Assembly (NCBI GenBank): GCA_949284175.1
Contig: CASDVE010000005.1
Span: 52,150-116,149, forward strand
From: an uncultured Eubacteriales bacterium
GTDB lineage: Bacteria > Bacillota > Clostridia > Lachnospirales > Lachnospiraceae
Length of the DNA stretch: 64,000 nt
Reading direction: 5' to 3'
A program made the position numbers and the translations under genes. Under the pieces are notes generated by a model, which saw nothing but the letters and a program-made list of their open reading frames with translations, made no database searches and was not told the origin of the DNA. This document shows positions 37,180-47,706 of the stretch, piece by piece. Within the stretch, counting starts at the first letter, position 1; each line of letters opens with the position of its first letter.

Positions 37180-38949
37180 ATGAGCAAAGGTGTTATTAAA
37201 AAGGTAGCAGGACCGCTTGTTATTGCAGAGGGAATGCGTGATGCAAATATGTTTGACGTAGTCCGCGTAAGTAATCAGCGTTTGATTGGTGAAATTATTG
37301 AAATTCATGGGGATCAGGCATCCATTCAGGTATATGAAGAAACTTCAGGATTAGGACCGGGAGAACCAGTAGAATCCATGGAAGTTCCTCTTTCCGTTGA
37401 ATTAGGACCAGGTCTTATTACAAGCATTTATGATGGTATTCAACGTCCTCTTGACGATATTATGAAAGTGACAGGAGGAAACAGCTTAATTCGTGGAGTT
37501 GAAGTTCCATCTTTAAAGCGTGATAAAAAATGGAAATTCGAACCGACTGCAAAGGTTGGGGATGAAGTAGAAGCTGGCGATATTATTGGTACAGTACAAG
37601 AAACCATAATCGTTGTGCATAAAATTATGGTACCTTATGGTATCAAAGGTAAAATTAAAGAAATCAAAACAGGCGAGTTTACAGTAGAAGAAGTGGTTGC
37701 TGTTGTGGAAACAGAAAAAGGGGATAAAGAGCTTACTTTAATGCAAAAATGGCCAGTTCGTAGAGGTCGTCCTTATAGCAAAAAACTTCCACCAAGAACT
37801 CCGCTTGTAACAGGTCAGCGTGTTGTTGACGCATTCTTCCCAATTGCAAAAGGCGGTGTGGCTGCTGTTCCAGGACCTTTTGGTAGTGGAAAAACTGTTA
37901 TCCAGCATCAGCTTGCAAAATGGGCAGAAGCGGATATCGTTGTCTATATCGGTTGTGGAGAACGTGGAAATGAGATGACAGACGTATTAAATGAGTTCCC
38001 AGAATTAAAAGACCCTAAGACAGGAAACTCTTTGATGGAACGTACGGTATTGATCGCAAACACATCCGATATGCCAGTTGCTGCTCGTGAGGCATCCATT
38101 TATACTGGTATTACCATTGCTGAATACTTCCGTGATATGGGATATTCCGTAGCGATTATGGCGGATTCCACATCCAGATGGGCGGAAGCTCTTCGTGAAA
38201 TGTCAGGACGTTTGGAAGAAATGCCAGGGGAAGAAGGATATCCAGCATACTTAGGTAGCCGTCTTGCTCAGTTCTATGAACGTGCGGGTCATGTTATCTG
38301 TCTTGGTAAAGATGGAAGAGAGGGTGCTCTTTCTGCCATTGGTGCGGTATCTCCTCCAGGTGGTGATATTTCTGAACCAGTATCTCAGGCAACGCTTCGT
38401 ATTGTAAAAGTGTTCTGGGGACTTGATTCTAACTTAGCATATAAACGTCACTTCCCAGCCATTAACTGGTTGACTAGTTATTCTTTATATGTGGATAACA
38501 TGGGAAAATGGTTTAATGATAACGTATCAGAAGACTGGATGAAATATCGTCAGGAAATGATGAGTTTACTTCAAGAAGAAGCTGAGTTAGAAGAGATTGT
38601 AAAAATGGTTGGTATGGATGCGTTATCTCCAATTGACCGTTTGAAGATGGAAGCAGCAAGATCCATTCGTGAAGACTTCTTGCACCAGAACTCTTTCCAT
38701 GATGTGGATACTTACACATCCTTAAGAAAACAGTTCTTAATGATGAAATTAGTGCTTGCGTTCTATGAAGAATCCAAAAAAGCATTGGAACAAGGCGTAT
38801 CCGTTCAAGGGTTGATCAAGATGGATGTTCGTGAAAAGATCGGACGTTTTAAATATGTTGAAAATGAAAATATTGAAACAGAATATGAGGCAGTAAAAGA
38901 AGAACTGGCAAGAGAAATTTCAAATCTATTTGGAAAGGAGGACTTCTAA
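37180..38949 (+). CDS. ntpA: V-type ATPase catalytic subunit A
   Basis: Catalytic subunit, 589 residues. It has the N-terminal beta barrel, the non-homologous bulge (about 115-190) that marks V/A-type A subunits, Walker A GPFGSGKT (232-239) and the catalytic GCGERGNEM segment (near 258). Later come [17 protein letters not shown] and [21 protein letters not shown], in separate pieces. No intein interrupts the P-loop. It starts with ATG 37180 after GGCGGGGTG and is followed without gap by ntpB. Confidence 0.97.
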   Translation: MSKGVIKKVAGPLVIAEGMRDANMFDVVRVSNQRLIGEIIEIHGDQASIQVYEETSGLGPGEPVESMEVPLSVELGPGLITSIYDGIQRPLDDIMKVTGGNSLIRGVEVPSLKRDKKWKFEPTAKVGDEVEAGDIIGTVQETIIVVHKIMVPYGIKGKIKEIKTGEFTVEEVVAVVETEKGDKELTLMQKWPVRRGRPYSKKLPPRTPLVTGQRVVDAFFPIAKGGVAAVPGPFGSGKTVIQHQLAKWAEADIVVYIGCGERGNEMTDVLNEFPELKDPKTGNSLMERTVLIANTSDMPVAAREASIYTGITIAEYFRDMGYSVAIMADSTSRWAEALREMSGRLEEMPGEEGYPAYLGSRLAQFYERAGHVICLGKDGREGALSAIGAVSPPGGDISEPVSQATLRIVKVFWGLDSNLAYKRHFPAINWLTSYSLYVDNMGKWFNDNVSEDWMKYRQEMMSLLQEEAELEEIVKMVGMDALSPIDRLKMEAARSIREDFLHQNSFHDVDTYTSLRKQFLMMKLVLAFYEESKKALEQGVSVQGLIKMDVREKIGRFKYVENENIETEYEAVKEELAREISNLFGKEDF

Positions 38950-40323
38950 ATGCCAAAAGAATATAGAACCATACAAGAAGTTGCAGGTCCTCTTATGCTC
39001 GTACAGGGCGTTGAAAATGTTACCTATGATGAATTAGGTGAGATTGAGCTTGCAAATGGTGAAGTAAGACGTTGTAAAGTGCTTGAAATCGATGGAAGCA
39101 ATGCACTGGTTCAGTTGTTTGAAAGTTCAACTGGTATTAATTTATCAAATAGTAAAGTTCGTTTCTTAGGAAGAAGTATGGAACTTGGCGTATCTGAAGA
39201 TATGTTAGGACGTGTCTTTGATGGTCTTGGTCGTCCAATTGATGATGGTCCAGAGATTTTACCAGAAGAGAGAAGAGATATTAACGGTGTTCCAATGAAT
39301 CCAGCAGCAAGAAGTTACCCAGAAGAATTTATTCAGACTGGTGTTTCTGCTATTGATGGTCTGAACACATTAGTTCGTGGACAAAAACTTCCTATTTTCT
39401 CTGCCTCTGGTCTTCCACATGCCAACTTAGCAGCTCAGATCGCAAGACAGGCAAAAGTGCGTGGAACGGATGAACCATTCGCCGTTGTATTCGCAGCTAT
39501 GGGTATCACATTTGAAGAAGCGGATTTCTTTATTGAAAGTTTTAAAGAAACAGGTGCTATTGATAGAACCGTTCTCTTTATTAACTTAGCAAATGACCCT
39601 GCGGTAGAACGTATTGCAACGCCAAAAATGGCATTAACTGCGGCAGAATATCTTGCCTTTGAAAAGGGAATGCACGTACTTGTTATCTTAACGGATATCA
39701 CAAACTATGCGGATGCTCTCCGTGAAGTTTCTGCAGCTCGTAAAGAGGTTCCAGGACGTAGAGGTTATCCTGGATATATGTATACAGACCTTGCAACTAT
39801 GTATGAAAGAGCAGGACGTCAGAATGGAAAACCAGGCTCTATTACGATGATTCCAATTCTCACCATGCCTGAAGATGACAAAACTCATCCAATCCCTGAC
39901 TTAACAGGGTATATTACAGAAGGGCAGATCATTTTAAGTCGTGAACTTTATAGAAAAGGTTTAATGCCACCAATTGATGTATTGCCATCTCTTTCTCGTC
40001 TGAAAGATAAGGGTATTGGTGAAGGAAAGACTCGTGCGGATCACTCCAATACAATGAACCAGTTATTCGCTGCCTATGCCCGTGGTAAAGAGGCGAAAGA
40101 ACTTATGGTTATTTTAGGTGAAGCAGCCCTTTCCGATGTTGACTTAATCTATGCGAAATTTGCAGATGCCTTTGAAAAAGAATATGTATCTCAAGGATAT
40201 GATGCCAATAGAGATATTGAAGAAACATTAAAAATTGGTTGGAAACTTCTATCTATTCTTCCTAGAAGTGAGCTGAAACGTATTGATGATAAGTATCTTG
40301 ATATGTATTATGGGAAGGAGTGA
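38950..40323 (+). CDS. ntpB: V-type ATPase subunit B
   Basis: Non-catalytic nucleotide-site subunit, 457 residues. As usual the P-loop is altered ([14 protein letters not shown] near 156), and [25 protein letters not shown] and [22 protein letters not shown] follow in family order. Its ATG comes directly after the ntpA stop, and GGAGG for this start lies inside the ntpA end. Confidence 0.97.
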   Translation: MPKEYRTIQEVAGPLMLVQGVENVTYDELGEIELANGEVRRCKVLEIDGSNALVQLFESSTGINLSNSKVRFLGRSMELGVSEDMLGRVFDGLGRPIDDGPEILPEERRDINGVPMNPAARSYPEEFIQTGVSAIDGLNTLVRGQKLPIFSASGLPHANLAAQIARQAKVRGTDEPFAVVFAAMGITFEEADFFIESFKETGAIDRTVLFINLANDPAVERIATPKMALTAAEYLAFEKGMHVLVILTDITNYADALREVSAARKEVPGRRGYPGYMYTDLATMYERAGRQNGKPGSITMIPILTMPEDDKTHPIPDLTGYITEGQIILSRELYRKGLMPPIDVLPSLSRLKDKGIGEGKTRADHSNTMNQLFAAYARGKEAKELMVILGEAALSDVDLIYAKFADAFEKEYVSQGYDANRDIEETLKIGWKLLSILPRSELKRIDDKYLDMYYGKE

Positions 40324-40328
40324 TTTCC

Positions 40329-41006
40329 TTGGCAGCAAAACAAGTGAATCCAACCCGTATGGAGCTGACTCGTTTAAAGAAAAAGTTGGCAACAGCTGTT
40401 CGTGGCCACAAACTTTTAAAGGATAAACGAGATGAATTAATGCGTCAGTTCTTGGATCTCGTAAGAGAAAATATGGCACTTCGTGAGAAAGTGGAAGCTG
40501 GTATTAAAGATGCCAACAAAAACTTTGTCATCGCCAAAGCGGGAATGTCAGAACAGGAACTCCACTCTGCCTTAATGGCACCAAAACAAGAAGTTTACTT
40601 AGAAACAAGCAAACGAAATGTTATGAGTGTGGATATTCCAGTATTTGAATATAAAACAAGAACAGCGGATGAAAACGATATCTATTCTTATGGATTCGCA
40701 TTTACATCAAGCGATCTCGATGGAGCGGTGAAATCGCTATCTGAAAAACTTCCAGATATGTTGCGATTAGCCGAAATTGAAAAGGCTTGTCAGCTGATGG
40801 CAGTTGAGATTGAGAAGACACGTCGTCGTGTAAATGCCTTAGAACATGTTATTATTCCGGAAACACGGGAAAGTATCAAATATATCACAATGAAACTGGA
40901 TGAAAACGAAAGAAGTACACAGATTCGTTTGATGAAAGTAAAAGATATGATGCTTGAAGAAGCACATCATTATAAAGAAAAAATGGTGAATGCAGAAGAG
41001 GCATAG
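40329..41006 (+). CDS. ntpD: V-type ATPase subunit D
   Basis: Central shaft subunit made of two long helices: VNPTRMELTRLKKKLATA at the start and RRVNALEHVIIPETRESIKYI near 165, in family order. The chosen start is TTG at 40329, eight bases after AAGGAG; a GTG at 40320 overlaps that site. The protein is then 225 residues. It is the last gene of the operon and overlaps nothing after the corrected start. Confidence 0.93.
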   Translation: MAAKQVNPTRMELTRLKKKLATAVRGHKLLKDKRDELMRQFLDLVRENMALREKVEAGIKDANKNFVIAKAGMSEQELHSALMAPKQEVYLETSKRNVMSVDIPVFEYKTRTADENDIYSYGFAFTSSDLDGAVKSLSEKLPDMLRLAEIEKACQLMAVEIEKTRRRVNALEHVIIPETRESIKYITMKLDENERSTQIRLMKVKDMMLEEAHHYKEKMVNAEEA

Positions 41007-41013
41007 AAAAGAG

Positions 41014-41060
41014 AAAATGCACCACAAATGTTAGAGAGATAACATTTGTGGTGCATTTTT
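41014..41060. terminator. Terminator of the V-ATPase operon, also facing dsbA
   Basis: AAAATGCACCACAAATGTT (to 41032) pairs with AACATTTGTGGTGCATTTT (41041-41059). A and T tracts on both sides make it bidirectional. Confidence 0.9.
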
Positions 41061-41095
41061 CTTATGGTTATTTGTATCAAAATAAGAAGGCTTTG

Positions 41096-41776
41096 CTATT
41101 GGCATCCATGAATATCGCAACTCATACCATGAATGGATGCAGGAAGTGGATCGTCTTCTTTTAATGCTTCTTCAATTAGACGTTTCAATTCTTCTTTTGA
41201 GTAAATAGCACCATCCACTTTCTGTTTCCCAATATAAATGGTTGGAACAGAGGTAACTTTTAATACTTCTTTTGCGTACTGCACTTCTTGTTTTTCTATT
41301 TTGGAATATTTCCCTGTTTTTAATGCTGTTTGAAATTCTTTTTCATCAAGACCAAGTTCTTTTGCCAGTTTGATAAGGATTTGTAAGTTGCCAATATCAA
41401 GTTCATCCATAAAGTAAGCATCATAAAGTCTTGTTGAATATTCATCCCCTTTTCCTTTTTCTTTTGCAAAGTAAAAGCCTTCCCATGCAAGTCGTGTATA
41501 AGGTCTTGGAATCACATGAGGGGGAAGTTTCATTTGGATGTCCAATTTTTCACAGATAGGAACGAGAGTCTTTGCCCAACGCTCTTTTCTTTCTTCATCG
41601 TGATAGGTATCGATTTTGGGAGCGGGTTCTTCTGTCAGTTCCATTGGATGCCAAAGAACGTCAATTTCTACATTTTTCTCTGTTTTTATTTCCTGTATAG
41701 CTTGTAATAGCGGTTTTTTTGCCACCACACAGTAAGGGCATACAAAATCTGTAACAAAGCGAATTTGTAATGACAT
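41096..41776 (-). CDS. DsbA/FrnE-type thiol oxidoreductase with Cys tail
   Basis: A 226-residue thioredoxin-fold protein of the DsbA/FrnE branch: redox motif CPYC (13-16), a helical insert (about 60-160), and the cis-proline loop VTSVPTIYI (near 180). No signal peptide is present, so it works in the cytoplasm. The tail ends with MSCDIHGCQ, adding two cysteines and a histidine that could bind metal or form a resolving pair. It follows luxS by 47 bases on the same strand and is probably co-transcribed. The physiological partner is unknown. Confidence 0.9.
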   Translation of the reverse strand: MSLQIRFVTDFVCPYCVVAKKPLLQAIQEIKTEKNVEIDVLWHPMELTEEPAPKIDTYHDEERKERWAKTLVPICEKLDIQMKLPPHVIPRPYTRLAWEGFYFAKEKGKGDEYSTRLYDAYFMDELDIGNLQILIKLAKELGLDEKEFQTALKTGKYSKIEKQEVQYAKEVLKVTSVPTIYIGKQKVDGAIYSKEELKRLIEEALKEDDPLPASIHGMSCDIHGCQ

Positions 41777-41823
41777 AGCATTTCCTTTCTTTTTTATGTG
41801 AAGGGTTAAAGGATGAAAACGTT

Positions 41824-42303
41824 TTATTCTGGATAAACGAGATGTTTTTCATCAATATCGTAAAGTGTATTTTCTAAATATCGTTTGACAAGATAATTTG
41901 CCATTGGAAGATTCATATCTAAATAGTTACCGCAATCTCTTGCAGAAGCCCCAGGGACTTCATCATGAAAATCCCGAATGAAAGTAAACATATCCGTTAA
42001 AAGTGGAATAATATCTTTTGATTCCAAATCTCCAGCTAATAATAAATAAAAGCCTGTACGGCATCCCATCGGTCCAAAGTAGATTGTTTTTTCTCCAAAT
42101 GTTTCATGATTTCTCAAATATGTGGCAGCTAAATGTTCGATGGTGTGCATTTCCGCTGTGTTCATAACCGGTTCTTTGTTTGGAGCGGTCATTCTTAAGT
42201 CAAAAGTTGTGATAGTCTGATCGCCAACTTTATCTTTTCTTGATACATATACGCCCGGTTCTAAATCTAAGTGGTTAATTGTAAAACTTGTAATTTTTTC
42301 CAT
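41824..42303 (-). CDS. luxS: S-ribosylhomocysteine lyase LuxS
   Basis: Cleaves S-ribosylhomocysteine to homocysteine and DPD, the precursor of autoinducer-2. The 159-residue protein has the metal motif HTIEH (His53, Glu56, His57), the catalytic Cys81 in GPMGCRTGFYL, and the third metal ligand Cys124 in ARDCGNY. It is complete. The partner enzyme gene pfs/mtnN is not nearby. Its mRNA likely continues into the DsbA-like gene. Confidence 0.97.
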   Translation of the reverse strand: MEKITSFTINHLDLEPGVYVSRKDKVGDQTITTFDLRMTAPNKEPVMNTAEMHTIEHLAATYLRNHETFGEKTIYFGPMGCRTGFYLLLAGDLESKDIIPLLTDMFTFIRDFHDEVPGASARDCGNYLDMNLPMANYLVKRYLENTLYDIDEKHLVYPE

Positions 42304-42346
42304 AATCCTAAGTATCCTTTCTGTTTTATGTTATCTTATTAAAAAT

Positions 42347-42376
42347 ATCATATCACTAAAGAGAGGAAAAAGTCTA
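42347..42376 (-). promoter_or_regulatory. Probable promoter of luxS-dsbA
   Basis: Minus strand: TAGACT (42376-42371), 18-base spacer, TATGAT (42352-42347). Spacing is slightly long and the boxes are average. Confidence 0.5.
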
Positions 42377-42483
42377 GGGACATTCTTTTGGTAGTTTGGT
42401 AAGAAAATTGTAAGAAATTTTCAGAGGTTATTATGATTTCTACGATGGAAGTTAAGGAAAATTGTTCACTTTATTCTAAAACT

Positions 42484-42495
42484 TCATGGTATAAT
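42484..42495 (+). promoter_or_regulatory. Extended -10 promoter of the TPR gene
   Basis: TGGTATAAT with the TG element (42487-42495) lacks a well-placed -35 box; TTCACT lies 19 bases upstream. The start would give a leader of about 125 bases that contains the small hairpin TGCCACTTTGTGGCG near 42532. The rest of the 42304-42628 gap shows nothing else. Confidence 0.55.
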
Positions 42496-42628
42496 GAGTA
42501 TACTGGGAAAGCTATGACTTGAACAGGAAATGCCACTTTGTGGCGAATGAAATAGAAAATAAAGATTGTTTATAAAATGAAGTGAAAATAGAGCCATCTA
42601 TGAAGATGGATAAGGAATAGGAGATAGG

Positions 42629-43354
42629 ATGGGCGTACAGACAGTTTTAAGAGAAATTGAGAGTTTATTGCTGGAAAATAAACAAACGGAGGCAGAAGAA
42701 CTTTTGTTACAAAAGTTACAAGAGGCGAAGGGAAATGATATAGAAAGACTTTCTTATCTAAATGAGCAGATAAAATTATATTGTGAACAAGGCAGAGCAG
42801 GGGAATGTATGAAAGGGGTAACAGAGGCACTATCTCTTGTTCAAAACCAAGAGATAAAAGGCAGTTTTTTATATGGAAAGACCTTGCTTTGTTGTGCTAC
42901 GGCTTTTCGGGTGTGCGGACAGCCAAAAGAGGCATTGCCACTTTATTTGGAAGCCTATAATATTTATAAAGAAAGACTTCATCCAAATGACTACCGTTTT
43001 GCTGGGCTTTATAATGAGCTTGGAGTCACTTACGAAGAACTTTCACAATTTTTAGAGGCAGAAGAATGCTTTAAGAAGGCATTGGCGATTATGGAGGGGT
43101 TGCCAAGAGGGGAGATGGAATTGGCAGTGACGCATACCAATCTTGCCTGTATTTATGCCAGAACAAATAAAGAAGATAAAGTGGAATACCATAGAACTCG
43201 TGCTAAGCATTATTTTAATTCTAACATGATATTTCATGGCGGATATTTTGCATATAATTGTTTAAAATGTGCAGAGCAATTTGAAAAATTAGGTTATGAG
43301 GAAGATGCAAAAGAATTAAAAGAAAAAGCAAGACTTGTGTATGAAAAGAGATAG
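42629..43354 (+). CDS. Tetratricopeptide repeat protein
   Basis: A 241-residue all-helical protein with at least four TPR-like repeats; clear ones include LYLEAYNIYKERLHPNDYRFA (here read in pieces), GLYNELGVTYEELSQFLEAEECFKKAL and AVTHTNLACIYART. The pattern of Ala, Gly and Tyr at TPR positions is good from about residue 85 to 215. TPR proteins bind partner proteins; no enzyme domain is present. AGGAGATAGG precedes the ATG. The next gene is 70 bases away and may be co-transcribed. Confidence 0.85.
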   Translation: MGVQTVLREIESLLLENKQTEAEELLLQKLQEAKGNDIERLSYLNEQIKLYCEQGRAGECMKGVTEALSLVQNQEIKGSFLYGKTLLCCATAFRVCGQPKEALPLYLEAYNIYKERLHPNDYRFAGLYNELGVTYEELSQFLEAEECFKKALAIMEGLPRGEMELAVTHTNLACIYARTNKEDKVEYHRTRAKHYFNSNMIFHGGYFAYNCLKCAEQFEKLGYEEDAKELKEKARLVYEKR

Positions 43355-43424
43355 AAACTAGCACCATTTTTTCAAACTAGCATATGTTAACAATAAGACA
43401 GAATCAAATGCAAAAGGAGATTAT

Positions 43425-43850
43425 ATGGATCAATTTGATGGAAGAATGGCAGGCTATGGAATGAATCCAGAGTGCGTAGTCAAGGATGAAAAAATGTGCG
43501 AACAGGATATGAATTATATGCGTAATTGTTATCCAAAGATGGCAAAGGATTTATTGAATGTTCTTTATGAAACATGCGATGAAATGGAATATGAGGGAAG
43601 CTGTATGCTTGCACAATATCCGGATAAAGAAACTATCTATCGCATGGTGGATACGATTTATGAGCAAAGTAAACGCATGGAACATATGTCTATTAAGAAA
43701 GAGCCATTTTTGTTTGATAACGTAGAATTGACACCAGCACAGCTAGAAGAAAAGATGGAAAAAGATCTGTTACTTGTATTGTTATGTGATGAAATGCACC
43801 GAAGAAGAATGCGGTATCAGAGGAGAAATCAACTTTTTTCCACTTGTTAA
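43425..43850 (+). CDS. Small Cys-rich protein of unknown function
   Basis: No family recognised. The 141-residue product is acidic in the first half with cysteines at about 17, 25, 35, 51 and 60, and ends with a basic segment (HRRRMRYQRRNQLFSTC) that carries a final Cys. It has no membrane helix or signal peptide. AAGGAG lies before the ATG and a hairpin closes the unit. The spread of cysteines without CxxC pairs argues against a zinc ribbon. Confidence 0.75.
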   Translation: MDQFDGRMAGYGMNPECVVKDEKMCEQDMNYMRNCYPKMAKDLLNVLYETCDEMEYEGSCMLAQYPDKETIYRMVDTIYEQSKRMEHMSIKKEPFLFDNVELTPAQLEEKMEKDLLLVLLCDEMHRRRMRYQRRNQLFSTC

Positions 43851-43883
43851 ACAACAAGGAAAGAAGTAAAATAGACAAGAATC

Positions 43884-43924
43884 AATTAGGAAGAAACAAT
43901 CCATGAATTGTTTCTTCCTAATAT
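43884..43924 (+). terminator. Hairpin after the Cys-rich gene
   Basis: ATTAGGAAGAAACAAT pairs with ATTGTTTCTTCCTAAT around a short loop. The T run is poor, so it may be a weak terminator or protect the mRNA end. Confidence 0.65.
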
Positions 43925-43951
43925 TGAGAATCATGGAGAAATGGAGAAGAA

Positions 43952-45103
43952 ATGGAACAATTAAAATCAGTGATTCGAGAAGAATTGAATGAAAACTTAG
44001 ATTATATTATTATTAGCAATCAAAGAAAAAAGGATGATATAAAAAAAGTAAAGATTCGTCCTGTTATGATAAAGGACGAGCTTTGTTTTCAAGCGACACA
44101 AACGGTGGGAAAAAAAGAAATTCATAATAATTATGGAAAAGATGAGCTCTTATTAAAAATCGAAACTTGGATGAGGGAAAACTTTAAGCAGTTAGAGTTG
44201 ATATCCACTCGTCGTAGTATCCATGCTCTTGTTAGTAAAAAAGGAAAAGCTACTATTAAAATAAAAAATGAATGCCATGAAAAGAAAAATTCTCTCTCCC
44301 ATAATAGAAAAAAAGAATACATTATTGAAAGTGGAAAACCAATCGACTTTTTAGTGGATCTTGGTGTTATGACAAAAGAAGGACGAATTGTCCATGCAAA
44401 ATATGATAAATTCCGTCAGATCAATCGTTTTTTAGAATTTATTGAAGATATTCTTCCTCATCTTCCAAAGGAGCGGGAAGTGACGATTATAGACTTTGGA
44501 TGTGGGAAGTCCTATTTAACATTTGCCATGTATCACTATTTAAAGGTGATGAAAGGATATGATATTAATGTTATTGGGCTTGATTTAAAAGAGGATGTCA
44601 TCCAGTATTGCAATGAATTAAAGGAGCGTTATGGTTATGAGAAACTTCGCTTTTTACAAGGAGATATTGAATCTTTTGAAGGGGTTTCTCATGTGGATAT
44701 GGTTGTTACACTCCATGCCTGTGATACGGCTACGGATTATGCCATTGATAAGGCAGTGCGTTGGGGAGCTTCTGTTATTTTATCCGTCCCTTGTTGTCAG
44801 CATGAGTTGAATGGGCAGATGAAAAACGAAATGCTAGAACCCATTATGCAATATGGTTTGCTAAGAGAGAGATTTTGTGCCATTGCAACAGATGGACTTC
44901 GTGCACAGTTGCTTGAAATGGTAGGATACCGTACACAAATTTTAGAATTTATTGATATGGAACATACTCCAAAAAACTTATTAATTCGTGCCATTAAGAC
45001 AGATAAAAAGGCGAAAAATAAGGAGGAGTATGAAAGACTTCGTAACTTTTTAGGTGTAGAACCAACGTTAGAACGTTTATGGAAGGATGGAACGATTGTA
45101 TGA
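43952..45103 (+). CDS. SAM-dependent methyltransferase
   Basis: A 383-residue class I methyltransferase. Residues 1-130 form a basic N-terminal domain; the Rossmann core begins near 175 with VTIIDFGCGKSYLTFAMYHY (motif I), then NVIGLDLK (motif II), and VVTLHACDTATDYAI and LSVPCCQHEL (motif IV/post-IV region). The CCQHEL segment is typical of the Methyltransf_32 group. Substrate is unknown; RNA or protein are both possible. GGAGAAG precedes the ATG. Its stop overlaps the next start as ATGA. Confidence 0.87.
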   Translation: MEQLKSVIREELNENLDYIIISNQRKKDDIKKVKIRPVMIKDELCFQATQTVGKKEIHNNYGKDELLLKIETWMRENFKQLELISTRRSIHALVSKKGKATIKIKNECHEKKNSLSHNRKKEYIIESGKPIDFLVDLGVMTKEGRIVHAKYDKFRQINRFLEFIEDILPHLPKEREVTIIDFGCGKSYLTFAMYHYLKVMKGYDINVIGLDLKEDVIQYCNELKERYGYEKLRFLQGDIESFEGVSHVDMVVTLHACDTATDYAIDKAVRWGASVILSVPCCQHELNGQMKNEMLEPIMQYGLLRERFCAIATDGLRAQLLEMVGYRTQILEFIDMEHTPKNLLIRAIKTDKKAKNKEEYERLRNFLGVEPTLERLWKDGTIV

Positions 45104-47637
45104 TGAAAAAAGCGATCATCCGAGTGCTTGTATTTGCCATTGTATTCGGAGGAGGACTCTTTTATTTTAACTATACATCGACTGCGGGAAAAACAGAGAT
45201 GTCCGCTGAAATGAACCAAGCAACGCTTCCCGTTCTTTATCTTAGAGTAGGGGAGCAAAACATCAATGAACTCCATGGATATACAGGTGATATGGATGAG
45301 TCGCTGTTAAAAGATACCCTCACTCCAGTGGAGTCAAAAAGCGATCTTTTTGTGTATATTAAGGAGTATGATAATACCATTACATCTCTTCACTATGAGT
45401 TACAAAATGCCAGTGGAAATGAAGTGATTCAAAAAGGGAATGTAAAGGCATTAGAAGAAGAAAAAGGTGGCGTATTAGCCAACATTCAATGGAAAAAAGA
45501 GCTGATTGAAAATAAAGATTATACGTTAAAGCTCACATTAAAGCCAGATGGTGGGGTTGCAACGAGATATTATACAAAAGTACGTTATGTAAAAGATGCT
45601 CATATCGGGGAGTTTTTAGAGTTTGTGAACTTTTTCCATGATACAACCTTTGAACCGGAAAAGGCAGAGGAACAACTAAAACCTTATATGGAAACGAGAA
45701 CCGATGGTGTGAATAATACTTTAAATTCTGTCAATATTCATTCCAGCATGGAAAGTTTAACCTTTGCAAAATTAAATCCAAAACAAGAAGGACAGATGCA
45801 GATTAGCATTCAAGATTTGGATGGTGATATTCTATCAGTTGATACGTATTATGTCATATCAGCAGAAAATAGCAAAAAGCAAAAAGAGTATTATTATGTA
45901 ACAGAGTATTATCGAATTAAATATGGAGAAGAAAGAATGTATCTGCTTGATTTTGAACGACAGCAAGAGGCATTCTTTAATCCAAAATTAATTGATTCTG
46001 GAAAAAATGCTTTTAAGGTGGGGATCGCCTCCAATCAAGACATTCAAATTATGACAAATAGTGATTTAAAAAAAATGGCAATGGTAAGAGAAAGACAACT
46101 TTGGTATTATGATTATAAAAATGTGAGCATGACAAAAGTGTTTAGTTTCCGTCAAGATAATGCCATTGAAGCTAGAAATGACTATAACCAGCATGATATT
46201 AAAATCATTCGTATGGAAGAAGATGGAGAGATCATTTTTGCAGTCTATGGTTATATGAATCGTGGACGACATGAGGGAACTTGTGGAATTGCTCTTTATC
46301 GTTTTGAACCAGAAGAGGATACCATCGAAGAACTTTTATATGTGCCATCTAGATCCACCTATCATGTGTTAAAAGACGAAGTGGAACAGGTTCTTTATTA
46401 TAATAAAAAGAACCAATTTTTCTTTTTAATGGATGGAAGAATTCATGAAGTGGATTGTGAAACAAAAGAGGATACGATAATTGCAAAAAATGTTACTGCT
46501 ACTAGTGCAGTGGCAAGTAGCGATGGCAGTATTTTAGCCATTCAAGATAATCGAAAACCTGCTAAAAATACAAAGATTGTTCTTTGGAATTTGAACACTG
46601 GAAAGAAAAAAGCCATTAAAGCTGAGAGTGGAACACGATTAAAAAATATCGGATTTGTAGGAAATAATCTTTTATATGGAATTGCTAAGTATAGCGATAT
46701 TGAAGATAAAGACAGTGAGGATGGTTTATTTCCAATGTATGTGATTAAATTATGCGATAAAAAAATGAATCAGAGTGTCACATATAAGAAAAAAGATATT
46801 TATGTTTCAAAAGCGGAAATTGATGGACAGGCATTGGAGCTTTCCAGAGTGAAAAAGACAGGAGCAGGATATGAAGAGATTTCCTCTGATATTATGATTC
46901 GAAAGGAAGATACACAAAATAGTGGATTGTTATTTTCTCTTTCTTATAGCAACGATCGATATAATCAGCTCTATCTTGTTTTCCCAAATCATATTTATAT
47001 TACAACCGCTCCAGATGTTGTAACAACAAGAGAAGTGATATTTGATGATTATAGAACCATTACCATTGAGAAAGCAGGAGCATCCTCTGTTCAAAAATAT
47101 TATGTGTATGTCAATGGACAAGTTTTAAATAGCTATGGTAAGGCAGGAGATGCCATTAAAGTTGCAGGTGAAAAAGGTGGAGATGTATTAAGCAGTACTC
47201 AGCAATATATTTGGCAGTATGGGAATACACCAATTTATGCAGGATTTGCACAAGAAGTGGATACCATTAAGGCTCGCAATGTGAAGGACTCAAGAAATGC
47301 TTGTATCGCTATGATTCTTCAATATGAAAATATAAAAGCAAGTTATACGGATTTGGTAGTAGCAAATGAATCACTGGATACGATGTTAAATCGCTATTTT
47401 GGAAAACGTGGTGTCAATTTATCTGGTGCAAGTTTAAGTGAAGCTCTTTATTATGTTGGAAAAGGAGCACCAGTGATTGCAAAGGTAAAAGAAGATTATT
47501 ATATTTTGATTACAAGTTATAATGGTACGCATATTCGTTATACTGATCCTGTACAAGGTATGGTTATAAAAGAAGAGAGAGCAACAGTGGAAAAAATGCT
47601 CTCTGATAAAGTATTTTATAGTTATATTAAGCAATAA
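45100..47637 (+). CDS. Large membrane-anchored protein with C39-like C-terminal domain
   Basis: An 845-residue extracytoplasmic protein. An N-terminal helix (about 5-23) with basic lead serves as anchor or signal. The middle (about 40-700) is beta-rich, with a stretch near 340-560 that reads like propeller blades (SSDGSILAIQDNRKP, KIVLWNLNTGKKK). The last 110 residues look like a papain-like C39 fold: Cys735 in NACIAMIL, then the strand KEDYYILITSYNGTHIRYTDP with Asp816. Where C39 enzymes have His before the strand, Tyr800/801 is found, so activity is doubtful. The start overlaps the methyltransferase stop by four bases. Confidence 0.75.
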   Translation: MMKKAIIRVLVFAIVFGGGLFYFNYTSTAGKTEMSAEMNQATLPVLYLRVGEQNINELHGYTGDMDESLLKDTLTPVESKSDLFVYIKEYDNTITSLHYELQNASGNEVIQKGNVKALEEEKGGVLANIQWKKELIENKDYTLKLTLKPDGGVATRYYTKVRYVKDAHIGEFLEFVNFFHDTTFEPEKAEEQLKPYMETRTDGVNNTLNSVNIHSSMESLTFAKLNPKQEGQMQISIQDLDGDILSVDTYYVISAENSKKQKEYYYVTEYYRIKYGEERMYLLDFERQQEAFFNPKLIDSGKNAFKVGIASNQDIQIMTNSDLKKMAMVRERQLWYYDYKNVSMTKVFSFRQDNAIEARNDYNQHDIKIIRMEEDGEIIFAVYGYMNRGRHEGTCGIALYRFEPEEDTIEELLYVPSRSTYHVLKDEVEQVLYYNKKNQFFFLMDGRIHEVDCETKEDTIIAKNVTATSAVASSDGSILAIQDNRKPAKNTKIVLWNLNTGKKKAIKAESGTRLKNIGFVGNNLLYGIAKYSDIEDKDSEDGLFPMYVIKLCDKKMNQSVTYKKKDIYVSKAEIDGQALELSRVKKTGAGYEEISSDIMIRKEDTQNSGLLFSLSYSNDRYNQLYLVFPNHIYITTAPDVVTTREVIFDDYRTITIEKAGASSVQKYYVYVNGQVLNSYGKAGDAIKVAGEKGGDVLSSTQQYIWQYGNTPIYAGFAQEVDTIKARNVKDSRNACIAMILQYENIKASYTDLVVANESLDTMLNRYFGKRGVNLSGASLSEALYYVGKGAPVIAKVKEDYYILITSYNGTHIRYTDPVQGMVIKEERATVEKMLSDKVFYSYIKQ

Positions 47638-47706
47638 TAAATAATGAGTTGTAGGATGTACGAGTAAAAGAACAAAATTTATGTGCCAAGTATGGAGGAA
47701 ATAAAC

